NCBI RefSeq assembly: GCF_009725755.1
Contig: NZ_WNIJ01000002.1
Span: forward strand, 1 to 64,000
Direction of reading: 5' to 3'
DNA length: 64,000 nt
From: Bombella sp. ESL0385
GTDB lineage: Bacteria > Pseudomonadota > Alphaproteobacteria > Acetobacterales > Acetobacteraceae
Shown here: one piece after another, positions 17,203 to 27,904 of the stretch
Layout of the letters: the number at the start of each line of letters is the position of its first letter
How positions within the stretch are numbered: the first letter of the stretch is position 1
Translations under genes and position numbers: made by a program
Notes under the pieces: generated by a model
Told to the model about the DNA's origin: nothing
The model's input: the letters and a program-made list of their open reading frames with translations, nothing else
The model's database searches: none

Positions 17203-19161
17203 ATGAGCATGTCTTCCTCCATCCCGACCATGGGCCGTTATCCTCTTTTGGACCGGGTAAACACACCGGCGGACATGAAGAATCTCTCCACCGAGCAGCT
17301 CCGCACATTAGCTGAGGAGTTACGGTCGGAGACGATTAACGCCGTCTCCACCACAGGGGGGCATTTAGGGGCCTCCCTTGGTGTGGTTGAGCTGACTGTG
17401 GCTCTCCATGCTGTGTTTAACACACCCGATGACCGCATTATCTGGGATGTTGGCCACCAAGCTTATCCGCATAAAATTCTCACAGGGCGGCGGCCGCAAA
17501 TCCGCACTCTGCGCCAGCCGGGTGGTTTGTCCGGCTTTACCCGCCGCTCCGAAAGCCTTTACGATCCCTTTGGTGCAGCACATTCCTCCACCTCCATCTC
17601 CGCAGGGCTAGGGATGGCTGTGGCTCATCATCTTTATGCAGAGGATCATCCCGCTTATCGGGAGCGGAATGTTATTTCCATCATCGGGGATGGCTCTATC
17701 TCCGCCGGGATGGCTTATGAGGCCATGAATAATGCCGGGGCTATGGGGGGCAAAGGGGCAGAGCGTCTCATTGTCATCCTCAATGATAATGAGATGTCCA
17801 TTGCGCCTCCTGTTGGGGCAATGTCCAATTATCTGACCCGGCTCATGTCCTCCCGCCGCTTCCTCACCTTGCGGGATTTAGCCGGTAAGCTTGCCAAACG
17901 CCTCCCCTCCAGCATTGAGCGGACCGCGAAACGTGCGGAAGAATATGCCCGTGGTATGATTACGGGCGGCACGCTGTTTGAGGAGCTTGGTTTTTATTAT
18001 GTCGGCCCTGTTGATGGCCATGACATGAACCAACTTGTCCCGATTTTACGCAATCTTCGCGATGCCGAGAATAAAGGGCCGGTCCTCCTTCATGTCATCA
18101 CAGAAAAGGGGCGTGGGTATAAGCCTGCCGAGTCCGCTGGTGATAAATATCATGCGGTTTCCCGCTTTAATGTCGAGACAGGTGAGCAGAAAAAAGGCCC
18201 TGCTGGCCCGCCATCTTATACCAATATCTTCTCCCGCGAGTTGCTGCACCGTGCCAAGCAGGATGAGAAGGTTGTAGCCATTACAGCGGCTATGCCCTCT
18301 GGCACGGGGCTCGACAAAATGGCCCAGCATTATCCAGAGCGTTATTTTGATGTCGGCATTGCAGAGCAACACGCTGTCACATTTGCTGCGGGTATGGCTA
18401 GCGAGGGGATGCGGCCTTTCTGTGCCATTTATTCCACCTTCCTCCAACGTGCTTATGACCAAGTCATGCATGATGTCGCCTTGCAGAATCTTCCAGTCCG
18501 TTTTGCGGTGGACCGTGCTGGGCTAGTCGGTGCGGATGGGGCAACCCATGCCGGGTCTTTCGACCTCAATTACCTCTGTTGCCTGCCTAATATGACTGTC
18601 ATGGCCCCCTCTGATGAGGTGGAGCTTTTGCATATGACAGCCACCGCATGGGCGCATGATAGCGGACCGATTGCCCTACGCTACCCGCGTGGCTCCGGCT
18701 TAGGGCTAGACCTCCCAGAGGAAGGCCAGATTTTAGACATCGGCAAGGGGCGCATTGTTCGTGCCTCTGAGGGGGAAGGTGTGGCCATTCTCTCCCTCGG
18801 CACACGTTTGCAAGAGGCTCTTAAAGCCGCTGATACACTCGCTGCGGAAGGGATTGCGGTTACCGTAGCGGATGCTCGTTTTGCTAAGCCCGTTGATGGT
18901 GCCTTAATTGAGGCCCTCGCCCGCCAACATAAAGTATTCCTCACATTAGAGGAGGGCGCGCCCGGTGGCTTCAGTACGCAGGTGGTGGAACATCTCGCCG
19001 CAACGGGGTTGCTAGACCATGTACGCTTCCGCCCTATGGCGTTGCCTGATACATGGATCGACCACAACACGCCTGAGGCCCAATATGAAGAAGCTGGTCT
19101 TACAGCTCATCATATTGCTGAGCTGGCACGCCACGCTCTCGCTGGGAAGGCCAAAGCTTAA
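17203..19161 (+). CDS. dxs: 1-deoxy-D-xylulose-5-phosphate synthase
   Basis: A 652-residue TPP enzyme, the first step of the MEP isoprenoid pathway. [14 protein letters not shown] lies near the active site; the TPP motif GDGSISAG...LNDNEMSIA spans residues 164-202; the transketolase-type [16 protein letters not shown] follows in the second domain; and the C-terminal transketolase domain is complete. It starts six bases after ispA, and its stop overlaps the tlyA start. Confidence 0.97.
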   Translation: MSMSSSIPTMGRYPLLDRVNTPADMKNLSTEQLRTLAEELRSETINAVSTTGGHLGASLGVVELTVALHAVFNTPDDRIIWDVGHQAYPHKILTGRRPQIRTLRQPGGLSGFTRRSESLYDPFGAAHSSTSISAGLGMAVAHHLYAEDHPAYRERNVISIIGDGSISAGMAYEAMNNAGAMGGKGAERLIVILNDNEMSIAPPVGAMSNYLTRLMSSRRFLTLRDLAGKLAKRLPSSIERTAKRAEEYARGMITGGTLFEELGFYYVGPVDGHDMNQLVPILRNLRDAENKGPVLLHVITEKGRGYKPAESAGDKYHAVSRFNVETGEQKKGPAGPPSYTNIFSRELLHRAKQDEKVVAITAAMPSGTGLDKMAQHYPERYFDVGIAEQHAVTFAAGMASEGMRPFCAIYSTFLQRAYDQVMHDVALQNLPVRFAVDRAGLVGADGATHAGSFDLNYLCCLPNMTVMAPSDEVELLHMTATAWAHDSGPIALRYPRGSGLGLDLPEEGQILDIGKGRIVRASEGEGVAILSLGTRLQEALKAADTLAAEGIAVTVADARFAKPVDGALIEALARQHKVFLTLEEGAPGGFSTQVVEHLAATGLLDHVRFRPMALPDTWIDHNTPEAQYEEAGLTAHHIAELARHALAGKAKA

Positions 19162-19913
19162 TGGCCAAACGCCGTGCCGACCAGCTCCTTGTTGAGCGAG
19201 GATTGGTTGAAACACGCAGCCGCGCGCAAGCCTTCATCATGGCCGGGTTGGTCTATGCAGGGCCACACGGGGATAAGCCTGTCAAAAAAGCGGGAGACCA
19301 ACTCCCCGAAGATATGGCTTTAACCCTTAAAGGGCAGGACCATCCATGGGTCTCGCGCGGGGGGCTGAAATTAGCACACGCCTTGGAGCATTTCCCCCTC
19401 TCCACAGAGGGGAAAATCGCCGTTGATGTAGGGGCCTCAACGGGTGGATTTACTGATGTTCTGCTCCAAAATGGGGCGGCGCGTGTTTATGCTGTCGATG
19501 TAGGCCATGGCCAACTCGCTTGGAAAATCCGCTCTGATGAGCGTGTTGTAGTGTTGGAGAAAACCAATGCCCGTCATCTCAGCAAAGAGCATATCCCAGA
19601 GGCCCCGGATATTATCGTTTGCGATGCCAGCTTTATTAGCCTCAAAACCGTGCTTGCCCCAGCCTTAGAGATGGCCAAACCCGGCGCATGGGCTGTTGCG
19701 CTCATCAAACCGCAATTTGAGGCCGGGCGTGCGGATGTTGGCCCTAAAGGGGTTGTGCGAGACCCGGCGGTGCATGAGCGCGTGTGCCAAGAGATTCACA
19801 CTTGGTTTGCTGCCCTCCCCGGTTGGACGATTCTAGGCCTTGTCCCAAGCCCCATCACTGGGCCGGAGGGGAATAAAGAGTTCCTCATCGCTGCCCGTAA
19901 AAAGGCAGGCTAA
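19161..19913 (+). CDS. tlyA: TlyA-family rRNA 2'-O-methyltransferase
   Basis: A 250-residue protein with an N-terminal S4 RNA-binding domain (RADQLLVERGLVETRSRAQ) and a FtsJ-like SAM methyltransferase domain starting VDVGASTGGFTDVLLQNGA. Family members methylate 16S/23S rRNA cytidines at the ribose. The TAATG overlap with dxs indicates translational coupling. It is often annotated as hemolysin A; the methyltransferase role is better supported. Confidence 0.9.
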   Translation: MAKRRADQLLVERGLVETRSRAQAFIMAGLVYAGPHGDKPVKKAGDQLPEDMALTLKGQDHPWVSRGGLKLAHALEHFPLSTEGKIAVDVGASTGGFTDVLLQNGAARVYAVDVGHGQLAWKIRSDERVVVLEKTNARHLSKEHIPEAPDIIVCDASFISLKTVLAPALEMAKPGAWAVALIKPQFEAGRADVGPKGVVRDPAVHERVCQEIHTWFAALPGWTILGLVPSPITGPEGNKEFLIAARKKAG

Positions 19914-19976
19914 ACCGCCCGACTCCCCGTCAATTATCTGGCCCTTTCCGGCCCCTCCATGTTATGAGCCACCACC

Positions 19977-21188
19977 ATGACTCACCCGGCCCCCTCCTCC
20001 CCGCTTGCCTCTGATGCTGTCGCTGCCCTCAATGAGAGTGAGCGCAAACGCATCGAGGCCAAATCCGCTCTCTTTGCCCCGCCTACCCCCATCACAGAAG
20101 ATGGCCGCCGCGAGCTTGTTGGCCTCTCACGGGAGGAGCTGGCAGACGTGCTGGTCGAGATTGGGGAGAAACCCTTCCGCGCTAAACAGCTTTGGCATTG
20201 GATATATCATCAAGGTGTGACGGATTTCTCCCGCATGTCCACCATTGCCAAGCCCCTGCAAGCGAAGTTGGAGCAGCATTTCATCGTCGGTCGCCCCAGC
20301 GTGACGACTCAGCAGACCTCCAAGGACGATACGCGTAAGTTTCTCTTTCGCTTCCGTGATGGGCAAGAGGCCGAGACGGTTTACATCCCCGACCGGCGCG
20401 AGGACCGTGGTGCGGTGTGTATTTCCTCCCAAGTGGGATGCACGCTCTCTTGCAGCTTTTGCCATACAGGGACGCAAAAGCTCGTCCGTAATTTAGGAGC
20501 GGCGGAAATTGTCGGGCAATTTATGGCCGCACGGGATAGTTATGGGGAATGGCCCAGCCCCAAAGGTGACACGCCGCGTCTGCTCTCCACCATTGTGCTG
20601 ATGGGTATGGGCGAGCCTCTTTATAATTATGAGAATGTTGCCAAAGCGATGAAAATCATCATGGATGGGGAAGGCATCGCCCTCTCCCGCCGGCGCATTA
20701 CGCTCTCAACCTCTGGTGTGGTGCCGATGATGGATCGCTGTGGGGATGAGCTGGGGATTAACCTTGCCATCTCCCTTCATGCTGTCCGCAATGACCTTCG
20801 CGATCAACTTGTCCCGTTGAACCGAAGATACCCGATTGAGGAGCTTATCGCGGCATGCCATCGTTATCCTGCAGCCTCGAACTCCCGCCGCATCACCTTT
20901 GAATATATCATGATCCGCGATGTCAATGATAGCGATGCCGAAGCGCGGGAGTTAGTACGGCTCATCCGTGGGTTGCCCGCCAAGGTGAATCTCATCCCCT
21001 TTAACCCTTGGCCGGGGTCGGAGTTCCGCCCCTCTACGAGGGAGCGTTTGGCTAGTTTTGCCCAAATTGTAATGGATGCAGGCTATGCAGCCCCCATCCG
21101 TATGCCGCGCGGGAAGGATATTCTCGCCGCTTGTGGGCAGCTTAAAACCCAAAGTGAGCGGCAAAGACAGGCCCGGGCCACGCCTTAA
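19977..21188 (+). CDS. rlmN: Dual-specificity 23S rRNA/tRNA (adenine-C2) methyltransferase RlmN
   Basis: A 403-residue radical SAM enzyme that methylates A2503 of 23S rRNA and A37 of some tRNAs. The cluster motif GCTLSCSFCHTG (CxxxCxxC) and the GMGEPLYNYENV motif are present; a C-terminal Cys in DILAACGQL is the methyl-carrying residue, alongside the Cys upstream. The protein is somewhat longer than E. coli RlmN because of an N-terminal extension of about 35 residues. It lies 63 bases after tlyA. Confidence 0.95.
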   Translation: MTHPAPSSPLASDAVAALNESERKRIEAKSALFAPPTPITEDGRRELVGLSREELADVLVEIGEKPFRAKQLWHWIYHQGVTDFSRMSTIAKPLQAKLEQHFIVGRPSVTTQQTSKDDTRKFLFRFRDGQEAETVYIPDRREDRGAVCISSQVGCTLSCSFCHTGTQKLVRNLGAAEIVGQFMAARDSYGEWPSPKGDTPRLLSTIVLMGMGEPLYNYENVAKAMKIIMDGEGIALSRRRITLSTSGVVPMMDRCGDELGINLAISLHAVRNDLRDQLVPLNRRYPIEELIAACHRYPAASNSRRITFEYIMIRDVNDSDAEARELVRLIRGLPAKVNLIPFNPWPGSEFRPSTRERLASFAQIVMDAGYAAPIRMPRGKDILAACGQLKTQSERQRQARATP

Positions 21189-21288
21189 AAGGCTAGCCTC
21201 TGGCCCAACGGCCTGACACCTGTTACAAGAGCGTTATCGCGTAACGACAGTTGGTTTCTGTTTTTTCAGCAGAGGATATAGAGCAATC

Positions 21289-22521
21289 ATGGGCAAAGCC
21301 TCAGGCATTAAGAAAGTTGTTCTGGCTTATTCTGGCGGGTTGGATACATCAGTTATCCTCCGCTGGCTGCAAGAGCATTATGGCTGCGAGGTCGTCACCT
21401 TCACAGCGGACCTTGGCCAAGGTGAGGAGCTAGAGCCAGCTCGCCGTAAGGCTGAATCCCTCGGCGTAAAAGAGATTTTTGTTGAGGATTTGCGGGAGAC
21501 CTTCGTTAAGGATTACGTCTTCCCCATGTTCCGCGCTAATACGGTGTATGAGGGGCAATATTTGCTCGGCACCTCCATTGCCCGTCCCCTCATCTCTAAA
21601 CGGCAGATTGAGATTGCCGAGGCTGTGGGGGCTGATGCCGTAGCCCATGGGGCCACCGGCAAGGGGAATGACCAAGTCCGCTTCGAACTAGCTTATTACG
21701 CTCTTAAACCTGATGTAAAAGTCATCGCTCCTTGGCGGGAATGGGACCTAACCTCCCGCACGAAGCTGCTCGACTTCGCCGAGAAGAATCAAATCCCCGT
21801 CACAAAAGATAAGCGCGGTGAAGCTCCGTTCTCTGTCGATGCGAACCTGCTGCACTCCTCCTCTGAAGGGAAGATTCTGGAGGACCCCTCCCTCCCGCCT
21901 GATGAGATTGTCTTCCAACGCACAATCTCTCCAGAAGCTGCACCGGATAAAGCAACAGAAATCACCATCGACTTCAAACATGGTGACCCAGTCGCTATTA
22001 ATGGTGAGGCCCTCTCCCCGGCTAACTTGCTGGCCCGCCTCAATGAGCTTGGCAAAGCTAACGGTATTGGTCGCCTTGATATTGTGGAAAACCGCTTTGT
22101 TGGCATGAAGTCCCGTGGGATTTACGAGACACCCGGTGGAACGATTCTGCTCCAAGCTCATCGCTCTATAGAATCCATCACGCTGGATCGTGAAGCTGCG
22201 CATCTCAAAGATAGCATCATGCCGCGCTATGCAGAGCTGATTTATAACGGCCTGTGGTTCTCCCCAGAGCGTCACATGCTCCAAGCCCTGATTGATAGCA
22301 GCCAGAAATCCGTTAATGGGCGCGTCCGGCTGAAGCTTTATAAAGGGAATGTCATCTGCGTGGGTCGGGAAAGCCCCGATAGCCTTTATGATGCCCGTGT
22401 TGTTACCTTTGAGGATGATGAAGGTGCCTATAATCAGGTCGATGCACAAGGCTTTATCCGCCTCAATGCGCTACGCTTGCGCTTGGGTGCGAATAAAGGG
22501 CGGCGCGGCGGCACCCCCTAA
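21289..22521 (+). CDS. argG: Argininosuccinate synthase
   Basis: A 410-residue enzyme of arginine synthesis that joins citrulline and aspartate with ATP. The PP-loop [13 protein letters not shown] is at residues 12-24; [13 protein letters not shown] and the tetramer-forming C-terminal part are typical. The start has an AGAGGATATAGA purine stretch upstream. The 100-base leader contains the inverted GTTAC/GTAAC (GTTACAAGAGCGTTATCGCGTAAC region), which could be regulatory, but I cannot tie it to a known regulator. Confidence 0.97.
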   Translation: MGKASGIKKVVLAYSGGLDTSVILRWLQEHYGCEVVTFTADLGQGEELEPARRKAESLGVKEIFVEDLRETFVKDYVFPMFRANTVYEGQYLLGTSIARPLISKRQIEIAEAVGADAVAHGATGKGNDQVRFELAYYALKPDVKVIAPWREWDLTSRTKLLDFAEKNQIPVTKDKRGEAPFSVDANLLHSSSEGKILEDPSLPPDEIVFQRTISPEAAPDKATEITIDFKHGDPVAINGEALSPANLLARLNELGKANGIGRLDIVENRFVGMKSRGIYETPGGTILLQAHRSIESITLDREAAHLKDSIMPRYAELIYNGLWFSPERHMLQALIDSSQKSVNGRVRLKLYKGNVICVGRESPDSLYDARVVTFEDDEGAYNQVDAQGFIRLNALRLRLGANKGRRGGTP

Positions 22522-22560
22522 GCCATGTCCTTGTTGGTCGTCTTCATAGAGAGGCATTTT

Positions 22561-23064
22561 ATGTCCCATTCCCTGCGTTCTTTCTTCCGTTATTTGCCAA
22601 TATGTATCCTCGCGGGCCTTATTGGGCTGGCGGGCTGTGCAGGCAAACCAAAACAGGAATTAAGCCCTCAGCAGTTTATGGATCAGGTCTATAAACAACC
22701 CGGTGTGCATAAGCAGCCTGATGGTCTGGCCTATAAAATCCTAAAATCTGGCCCTAAAGATTCCCCTCACCCCCAAAAGGGGGGCACGATGATGATCATC
22801 TATGAAGGCCGCTTACCTGACGGTGGCATTTTTGATTCCTCAGAGATGCACACAGGGGCCGCTTATATGGAAATGCCCCTTGATGGTGTGATTGAGGGAT
22901 GGATGGAGGGCCTCCCCCTTATGCGTGTTGGCGATGTGTGGGAGCTCTATGTACCGCCTAAATTAGGCTATGGTAAACGCTCCATGGGGGTTATCCCCCC
23001 CAATAGCCCGCTCATCTTCAAAATCCAGCTTCTCGGTGTTGAGGATGATGCAGGCTTACAATAA
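22561..23064 (+). CDS. FKBP-type peptidyl-prolyl isomerase lipoprotein
   Basis: A 167-residue protein with lipoprotein signal peptide (lipobox LAGC) and a FKBP domain at residues 70-165: GTMMIIYEGRLPDGGIFDSS, VIEGWMEGLPLMRVGD and IPPNSPLIFKIQLLGV. It should help fold envelope proteins from a membrane anchor. The ATG at 22561 begins the signal peptide; the in-frame codons upstream to 22525 are not needed. A strong terminator follows. Confidence 0.85.
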   Translation: MSHSLRSFFRYLPICILAGLIGLAGCAGKPKQELSPQQFMDQVYKQPGVHKQPDGLAYKILKSGPKDSPHPQKGGTMMIIYEGRLPDGGIFDSSEMHTGAAYMEMPLDGVIEGWMEGLPLMRVGDVWELYVPPKLGYGKRSMGVIPPNSPLIFKIQLLGVEDDAGLQ

Positions 23065-23103
23065 TAAAGCCTATCCTTTATCAGCACCATAATGAGAGCT
23101 TTT

Positions 23104-23137
23104 GCCGCCCCCTTCCATACCAAGCGGGGCGGCTTTT
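23104..23137 (+). terminator. Rho-independent terminator after the FKBP gene
   Basis: GCCGCCCC (23104-23111) pairs with GGGGCGGC (23126-23133), followed by TTTT, 40 bases after the stop. Confidence 0.7.
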
Positions 23138-23169
23138 ATCGTCTCCTCCCCCTTTTTTAATTCAGGACC

Positions 23170-24165
23170 ATGCTCATGCAGCGCGTTTTCTCAGGGATTC
23201 AACCGACAGGTATCCCCCATCTTGGTAATTATCTTGGGGCCATTCGTAACTGGGTTACCTTGCAAAAGGACCATGATTGCCTCTTTTGCCTCGTGGATAT
23301 GCACTCCCTCACCATGCCATGGTCACCAGAAGCTTTGCGGGAGCAGACCTTAGCCTCCACCGCCTGCTTACTCGCCTCTGGCATCGACCCAACCCGCCTT
23401 TACAATCAATCTGCCGTTAGTGCCCATGCACGGCTAGGCTGGATTTTTAACTGCGTCTCCCGCCTTGGTTGGCTAAACCGCATGACGCAATTTAAGGATA
23501 AAGCGGGAAAGAATCGCGAGAATCACTCCGCAGGGCTTTATGTCTATCCCAACCTTATGGCGGCCGATATTCTCGCCTTCCATGCTACGCGCGTGCCTGT
23601 AGGGGACGACCAACGCCAACATCTGGAATTAGCTAACGATATTGGCCAAAAGTTTAATCATGACATGGGCGTTGAGTTCTTCCCACAAATTGAGCCTCTC
23701 ATCCCCCCCCATGCTGCCCGTGTGATGAGCTTACGCGATGGCAGTAAGAAGATGTCCAAGTCCGACCCATCGGCCCAAAGCCGCATTGTGCTGAATGACA
23801 CAGCGGACGAAATTGCGCAGAAAATCCGCAAAGCCCGTACCGATGCAGAGCCTTTACCAAGCGAGGAAGCGGGGCTAGAGGGCCGCGCAGAAGCCCGTAA
23901 TTTGCTGACCATCTATGCTGCTATGTCCAACACATCCTTAGCGGATGTCCTAAACCAATTTGCAGGCCAAGGCTTTGGGACCTTTAAGCAAGCCTTAGCG
24001 GACCTGTTGGTAGAGACACTAGCCCCCGTTGCGGAGGAAACGCGCCGCCTGATGGATGATAAGGGCCATCTTCTCAATGTATTGCGCCAAGGGGCAGACC
24101 GGGCCCGCGCCGTGTCTGAACCGATTGTCAGTGAGGCGGAAAAACTCGTAGGCTTCCTACGTTAA
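23170..24165 (+). CDS. trpS: Tryptophanyl-tRNA synthetase
   Basis: A 331-residue class Ic aminoacyl-tRNA synthetase. The HIGH-like motif occurs as [13 protein letters not shown] and the KMSKS motif is exact (KKMSKSDPS near residue 197). Length is as expected. The start is at ATG 23170 or ATG 23176. It is convergent with lpxB, with only nine bases between the stops. Confidence 0.96.
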   Translation: MLMQRVFSGIQPTGIPHLGNYLGAIRNWVTLQKDHDCLFCLVDMHSLTMPWSPEALREQTLASTACLLASGIDPTRLYNQSAVSAHARLGWIFNCVSRLGWLNRMTQFKDKAGKNRENHSAGLYVYPNLMAADILAFHATRVPVGDDQRQHLELANDIGQKFNHDMGVEFFPQIEPLIPPHAARVMSLRDGSKKMSKSDPSAQSRIVLNDTADEIAQKIRKARTDAEPLPSEEAGLEGRAEARNLLTIYAAMSNTSLADVLNQFAGQGFGTFKQALADLLVETLAPVAEETRRLMDDKGHLLNVLRQGADRARAVSEPIVSEAEKLVGFLR

Positions 24166-24174
24166 GACCGCCGC

Positions 24175-25398
24175 TTACTCATGAGCACGTAGCTCATCTA
24201 GTGGGGTCTCCATCAAAGCTAGAACCTGCTTTGCCGCTGCCATAGCGGGGAGATCCCCTTCGGGGGCCTGTAACATAGCCAGCACGGTACCAAAGGCCTC
24301 TTGCTGAGCCTTACGCTTGGCCTCATCTGTGAGCAGGGCCGTTACTTCCTCGGCTAATTTCTGCGGTGTGCAATTATGTTGCACTAACTCCGGCACGATC
24401 TCCCGCCCGGCAAGAATATTCACAATCGAGATATATGGCACTTTGAGCAAGAACCGCCCCAACACAGCAGAGAGCGGATTGACCTTATACGTCACCGCCA
24501 TCGGCACGCCTCCAATGGCGAGCTCCAAAGTCGAGGTGCCAGATTTTGTTAAAGCACAATCTGCCGCGCGGAAGGCGTCATGCTTATCCTCCGTATCCGT
24601 CACAATAGAGGGATGAACAGCCCAATGCCGCACCATCTTCCGCACGAGGGGGGCCATGCCTGATGTCGCTGGGATAACCGGCTGGAGGTCTGGAAATTGC
24701 TTATATAAAAGCTCTAACGTCTTTTCAAAAACAGGCAGTAATTTCGGCACCTCGGAGGCACGACTACCCGGCATAAGCAGCAAAACCGGGCTCTCTGGCC
24801 TAAGGTCATGGCGTTTATAAAAACGCTCTGGCCGACCATGTGGCACGCCCGATTGCAAAATGGGATGCCCTACAAAATGAGCATGAAAGCCCCGCTCAGC
24901 AAACCATGTTGGCTCAAAGGGGAAGAGGCAAAGCAAACTATCCCATAGCCCACGATAATGCTTCACCCGCTTTTCCTGCCATGCCCAGACTTGAGGGGCA
25001 ACGTAATGCAATCGCCGCACCTTCAGCCGCCTCACGCGGCGCAGGAGACGGAACGCAAAACCGGGACTATCAATCGTAATGACAATATCAGGGCGGCGGA
25101 GTTCAATATCCTGCTCTGCCTCCACCAAGCGTTGCGAAAGCAAACGCAACCGCGGGAGGACCTCCATAAACCCCATCACTGTGAGGTCTTCCATCGGGAA
25201 AAGGCTGCGGAGGCCACGCGCCTCCATCCGCCCTCCCCCTACGCCTGCGAAAACCAACATCGGGTCTATCCGATGCAGAGCCTGCATCAAACGTGCCCCG
25301 ATGCTATCGCCACTCGGCTCCCCCGCGAGAATCCAGATGACACGGCCATGCTGGTAAAGGGGGACATCACCTTCTACAGGAGGGCCCGCATCTACCAT
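24175..25398 (-). CDS. lpxB: Lipid-A-disaccharide synthase
   Basis: A 407-residue GT19 enzyme that joins UDP-2,3-diacylglucosamine and lipid X. The N-terminal WILAGEPSGDSIGARLMQAL and LMPGSRASEVPKLLPVF, plus SGTSTLELAIGGVPM near residue 285, are family hallmarks. It follows pheT by 36 bases on the same strand with AAGGGAGCGG before the ATG, so it may be read from the pheST transcript. In most proteobacteria lpxB sits with lpxA and fabZ; that neighbourhood is absent here. Confidence 0.93.
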   Translation of the reverse strand: MVDAGPPVEGDVPLYQHGRVIWILAGEPSGDSIGARLMQALHRIDPMLVFAGVGGGRMEARGLRSLFPMEDLTVMGFMEVLPRLRLLSQRLVEAEQDIELRRPDIVITIDSPGFAFRLLRRVRRLKVRRLHYVAPQVWAWQEKRVKHYRGLWDSLLCLFPFEPTWFAERGFHAHFVGHPILQSGVPHGRPERFYKRHDLRPESPVLLLMPGSRASEVPKLLPVFEKTLELLYKQFPDLQPVIPATSGMAPLVRKMVRHWAVHPSIVTDTEDKHDAFRAADCALTKSGTSTLELAIGGVPMAVTYKVNPLSAVLGRFLLKVPYISIVNILAGREIVPELVQHNCTPQKLAEEVTALLTDEAKRKAQQEAFGTVLAMLQAPEGDLPAMAAAKQVLALMETPLDELRAHE

Positions 25399-25434
25399 AA
25401 TTTCCGCTCCCTTCGTCTCGTGTGACGCTGTGGC

Positions 25435-27903
25435 TTAGCGGCGCAATGTCGCGCCAGTCGCTTTATGGACGGCCGCCTCCACCGCAGCCATAACACCCTC
25501 AAGCTGTGCGTCTGTCAGGCTCTCTTTTTGTGGTTGAAGAACAACCTCCACCCCCAAAGAGCGTTGACCTTTAGGCACGGTTCCACCTTCAAAAATATCA
25601 AAAAGCCGAACATCAGTAATCAATTTACGATCCGCCATACGTACGGCTTTAAGCACATCTTGAATCTGCACCGCCTTATCAGCAAGGAAGGCAAAATCCC
25701 GCCGTACAGGCTGCAAAGCCGATAAGGCTGGCGCGGCTTTGCGCTTCATCTTCGGCAGGGGCACCGCTGCGACATTTAGCTCAAACAGAGCCACGGTCCC
25801 ACTCAAGCCGAAATGACGTGCCACACGGGGATGCAGCTCCCCAAAACGACCAAGAACAAGCTTCGGCCCCTGCCGCACCACACCGGAGCGTCCCGGATGA
25901 TAATAGTCTGGTGCATCGGCTGTGCAGCTTAAAGACGCCTCTGCCATGCCAAGAGTGAGTAGAGCCGACCATAAATCAGCCTTGGCCTCCATCCATGAGG
26001 GCTCCTCAGCCACATGGCCGGGGGCGCGTGCGCTCACCCCACCACGCACACCAGCAAGGATAAGGCGGTCCCCCTCCTGCCCGAAGCACGGCCCAAGCTC
26101 GAAGAAGGCAGCATCGCCCGCAAAGCCCTGCCCATGAGCAATATTACGCCCTAGCGCCCGCAGCAGATTAATAACCGGCGTGGGACGAAGCTGGTTGAGG
26201 TCCGTTGCAATCGGGTTTAGCAAGCGGTCTTGCTCCCGCCCCTCCTCAAACAAAGCGGCATCTTGGTCTGACACAAAGGAGAAGCCAACAGTCTCCATCA
26301 AGCCCCGGCCTGCACAAAGGCGGCGTAAGAGTGCAGCGCGGCTTTGCTCTGCCGTCACCGCAGCGGGGGGGACCATATGAGGTTGTGGCAGGGGCTGAGC
26401 GGGGACCTCATCCAACCCTCTGATGCGCAAGACTTCCTCAACAAGGTCTGCTTCCGCTTCCATCTGCGTAACATGGGCAGCAGCACGTTCTGCAACGCTT
26501 TTATCCAGACTATGCGCCTGTGCAAGGACCCGACCAGAGGCCACATCATTGCGCCATGATGGAACGGAAAAGACAGCCTGGCCCTCCCCCCGCTCTTTCA
26601 CCTCAAAGCCTAAAGCCTCAAGAATCATCACGGCCTTATCCGCATCAATCTCCAACCCGCCAAGCGTCGCAAGCCGTGCAAAGCGCAGAGTAGCTGTACG
26701 CTGCCAGTCTGGCTCCGCTCCGGCTTCGGTCACCTCACTCGGTATGCCACCGCATAGCTCGACAATTAACGAAGTTGCAGCCTCTAGCCCTGTGCGTACC
26801 AAAGCGGGGTCCACCCCACGCTCAAAACGATAGCGAGCATCAGTCTGCACCCCAAGGCGACGGCCTGTCAGGGCAATGCGTACGGGGTCGAACAAAGCGG
26901 ATTCAACAAAAACATCCGTTGTGTCATCCGTAACCGCGCTGGTCTCACCGCCAATAATACCGGCAAGGGACTGCACCCCGGCTTCATCAGCAATCACAAG
27001 GTCATGCGTACCAAGGACATAATCCTGCCCATCTAGCGCACGAAACTGCTCCCGCGTGGCAGAGGTGAGCAGTAATCTGTTCCCTTTTAAACGGTTCGCA
27101 TCAAAGACATGCAGCGGGCGGCCCACATGCATCATCAAATAATTTGTAATATCAACTAACGCTGATTGGGAGCGTAGCCCGACGCTCTCTAACCGCTGCT
27201 TGAGCCAAGCCGGACTTGGGCCATTCCTCACACCGCGAATCAAACGCCCTGTAACATATGGGCAAGCGGGATGGTCCAACACCCACTGGATAGGGCTCGC
27301 CCCCTCGCTCTCCACCGTAGGGACAAGCCATGGCTTAAAATGCCCTAGCCCCGCCGCTGCGAGGTCCCGCGCGATACCGCGTACACTCAACGCATCCCCC
27401 CGGTTGGGAGTAATGCCAATCTCTATTACCGGGTCGTCCAGCTTGGCATGACGGACATAATCCACCCCAAGAGGCGTACCCTCTGGCAATTCGGCAATGC
27501 CATCAGAGTCCTCACCAATGCCAAGCTCTCGTAAGGAGCAGAGCATCCCATTGCTGAGCTGCCCCCGAATCTTGCCGGGTTTAATCGTGATATCACTACC
27601 GGGAATATAAGTGCCCGGTGGAGCAAAAATAACATGCAGCCCCGTACGCGCATTTGGCGCACCACAAACGACCTGAACCTCCTCATACCCCTCGCCTGCT
27701 GTCACGCGGCATAGCTGGAGGCGGTCGGCATCAGGATGGCGCGTGGCCTCCACAATCTTTGCCGTGCGGAAGCCTGATAAACGCTCTGTCGGGTCATCAA
27801 CCGATTCAACCTCAAGGCCGATACGGTTTAATGTTGCGCAAATCTCCTCCAAAGAGGCTGTAAAATCGAGATGCTCCCGCAACCATGAGAGTGAAAACTT
27901 CAT
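25435..27903 (-). CDS. pheT: Phenylalanyl-tRNA synthetase beta subunit
   Basis: An 822-residue PheRS beta chain. It has the N-terminal tRNA-binding EMAP-like domain (residues 40-150), B3/B4 editing domain, B5 domain, a degenerate class II core and the C-terminal ferredoxin-fold anticodon-binding domain (from about 725). The gene follows pheS with almost no gap. Within the central part, residues around 470-495 hold an extra Ala/Glu-rich insert between the B5 segments. Confidence 0.96.
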   Translation of the reverse strand: MKFSLSWLREHLDFTASLEEICATLNRIGLEVESVDDPTERLSGFRTAKIVEATRHPDADRLQLCRVTAGEGYEEVQVVCGAPNARTGLHVIFAPPGTYIPGSDITIKPGKIRGQLSNGMLCSLRELGIGEDSDGIAELPEGTPLGVDYVRHAKLDDPVIEIGITPNRGDALSVRGIARDLAAAGLGHFKPWLVPTVESEGASPIQWVLDHPACPYVTGRLIRGVRNGPSPAWLKQRLESVGLRSQSALVDITNYLMMHVGRPLHVFDANRLKGNRLLLTSATREQFRALDGQDYVLGTHDLVIADEAGVQSLAGIIGGETSAVTDDTTDVFVESALFDPVRIALTGRRLGVQTDARYRFERGVDPALVRTGLEAATSLIVELCGGIPSEVTEAGAEPDWQRTATLRFARLATLGGLEIDADKAVMILEALGFEVKERGEGQAVFSVPSWRNDVASGRVLAQAHSLDKSVAERAAAHVTQMEAEADLVEEVLRIRGLDEVPAQPLPQPHMVPPAAVTAEQSRAALLRRLCAGRGLMETVGFSFVSDQDAALFEEGREQDRLLNPIATDLNQLRPTPVINLLRALGRNIAHGQGFAGDAAFFELGPCFGQEGDRLILAGVRGGVSARAPGHVAEEPSWMEAKADLWSALLTLGMAEASLSCTADAPDYYHPGRSGVVRQGPKLVLGRFGELHPRVARHFGLSGTVALFELNVAAVPLPKMKRKAAPALSALQPVRRDFAFLADKAVQIQDVLKAVRMADRKLITDVRLFDIFEGGTVPKGQRSLGVEVVLQPQKESLTDAQLEGVMAAVEAAVHKATGATLRR

Positions 27904-27904
27904 G

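Noticed and set aside
21748-22449. 233-codon minus-strand frame opposite argG
   Set aside because: It is antisense to a certain gene, has no family resemblance and no ribosome site; it arises from the codon bias of argG.
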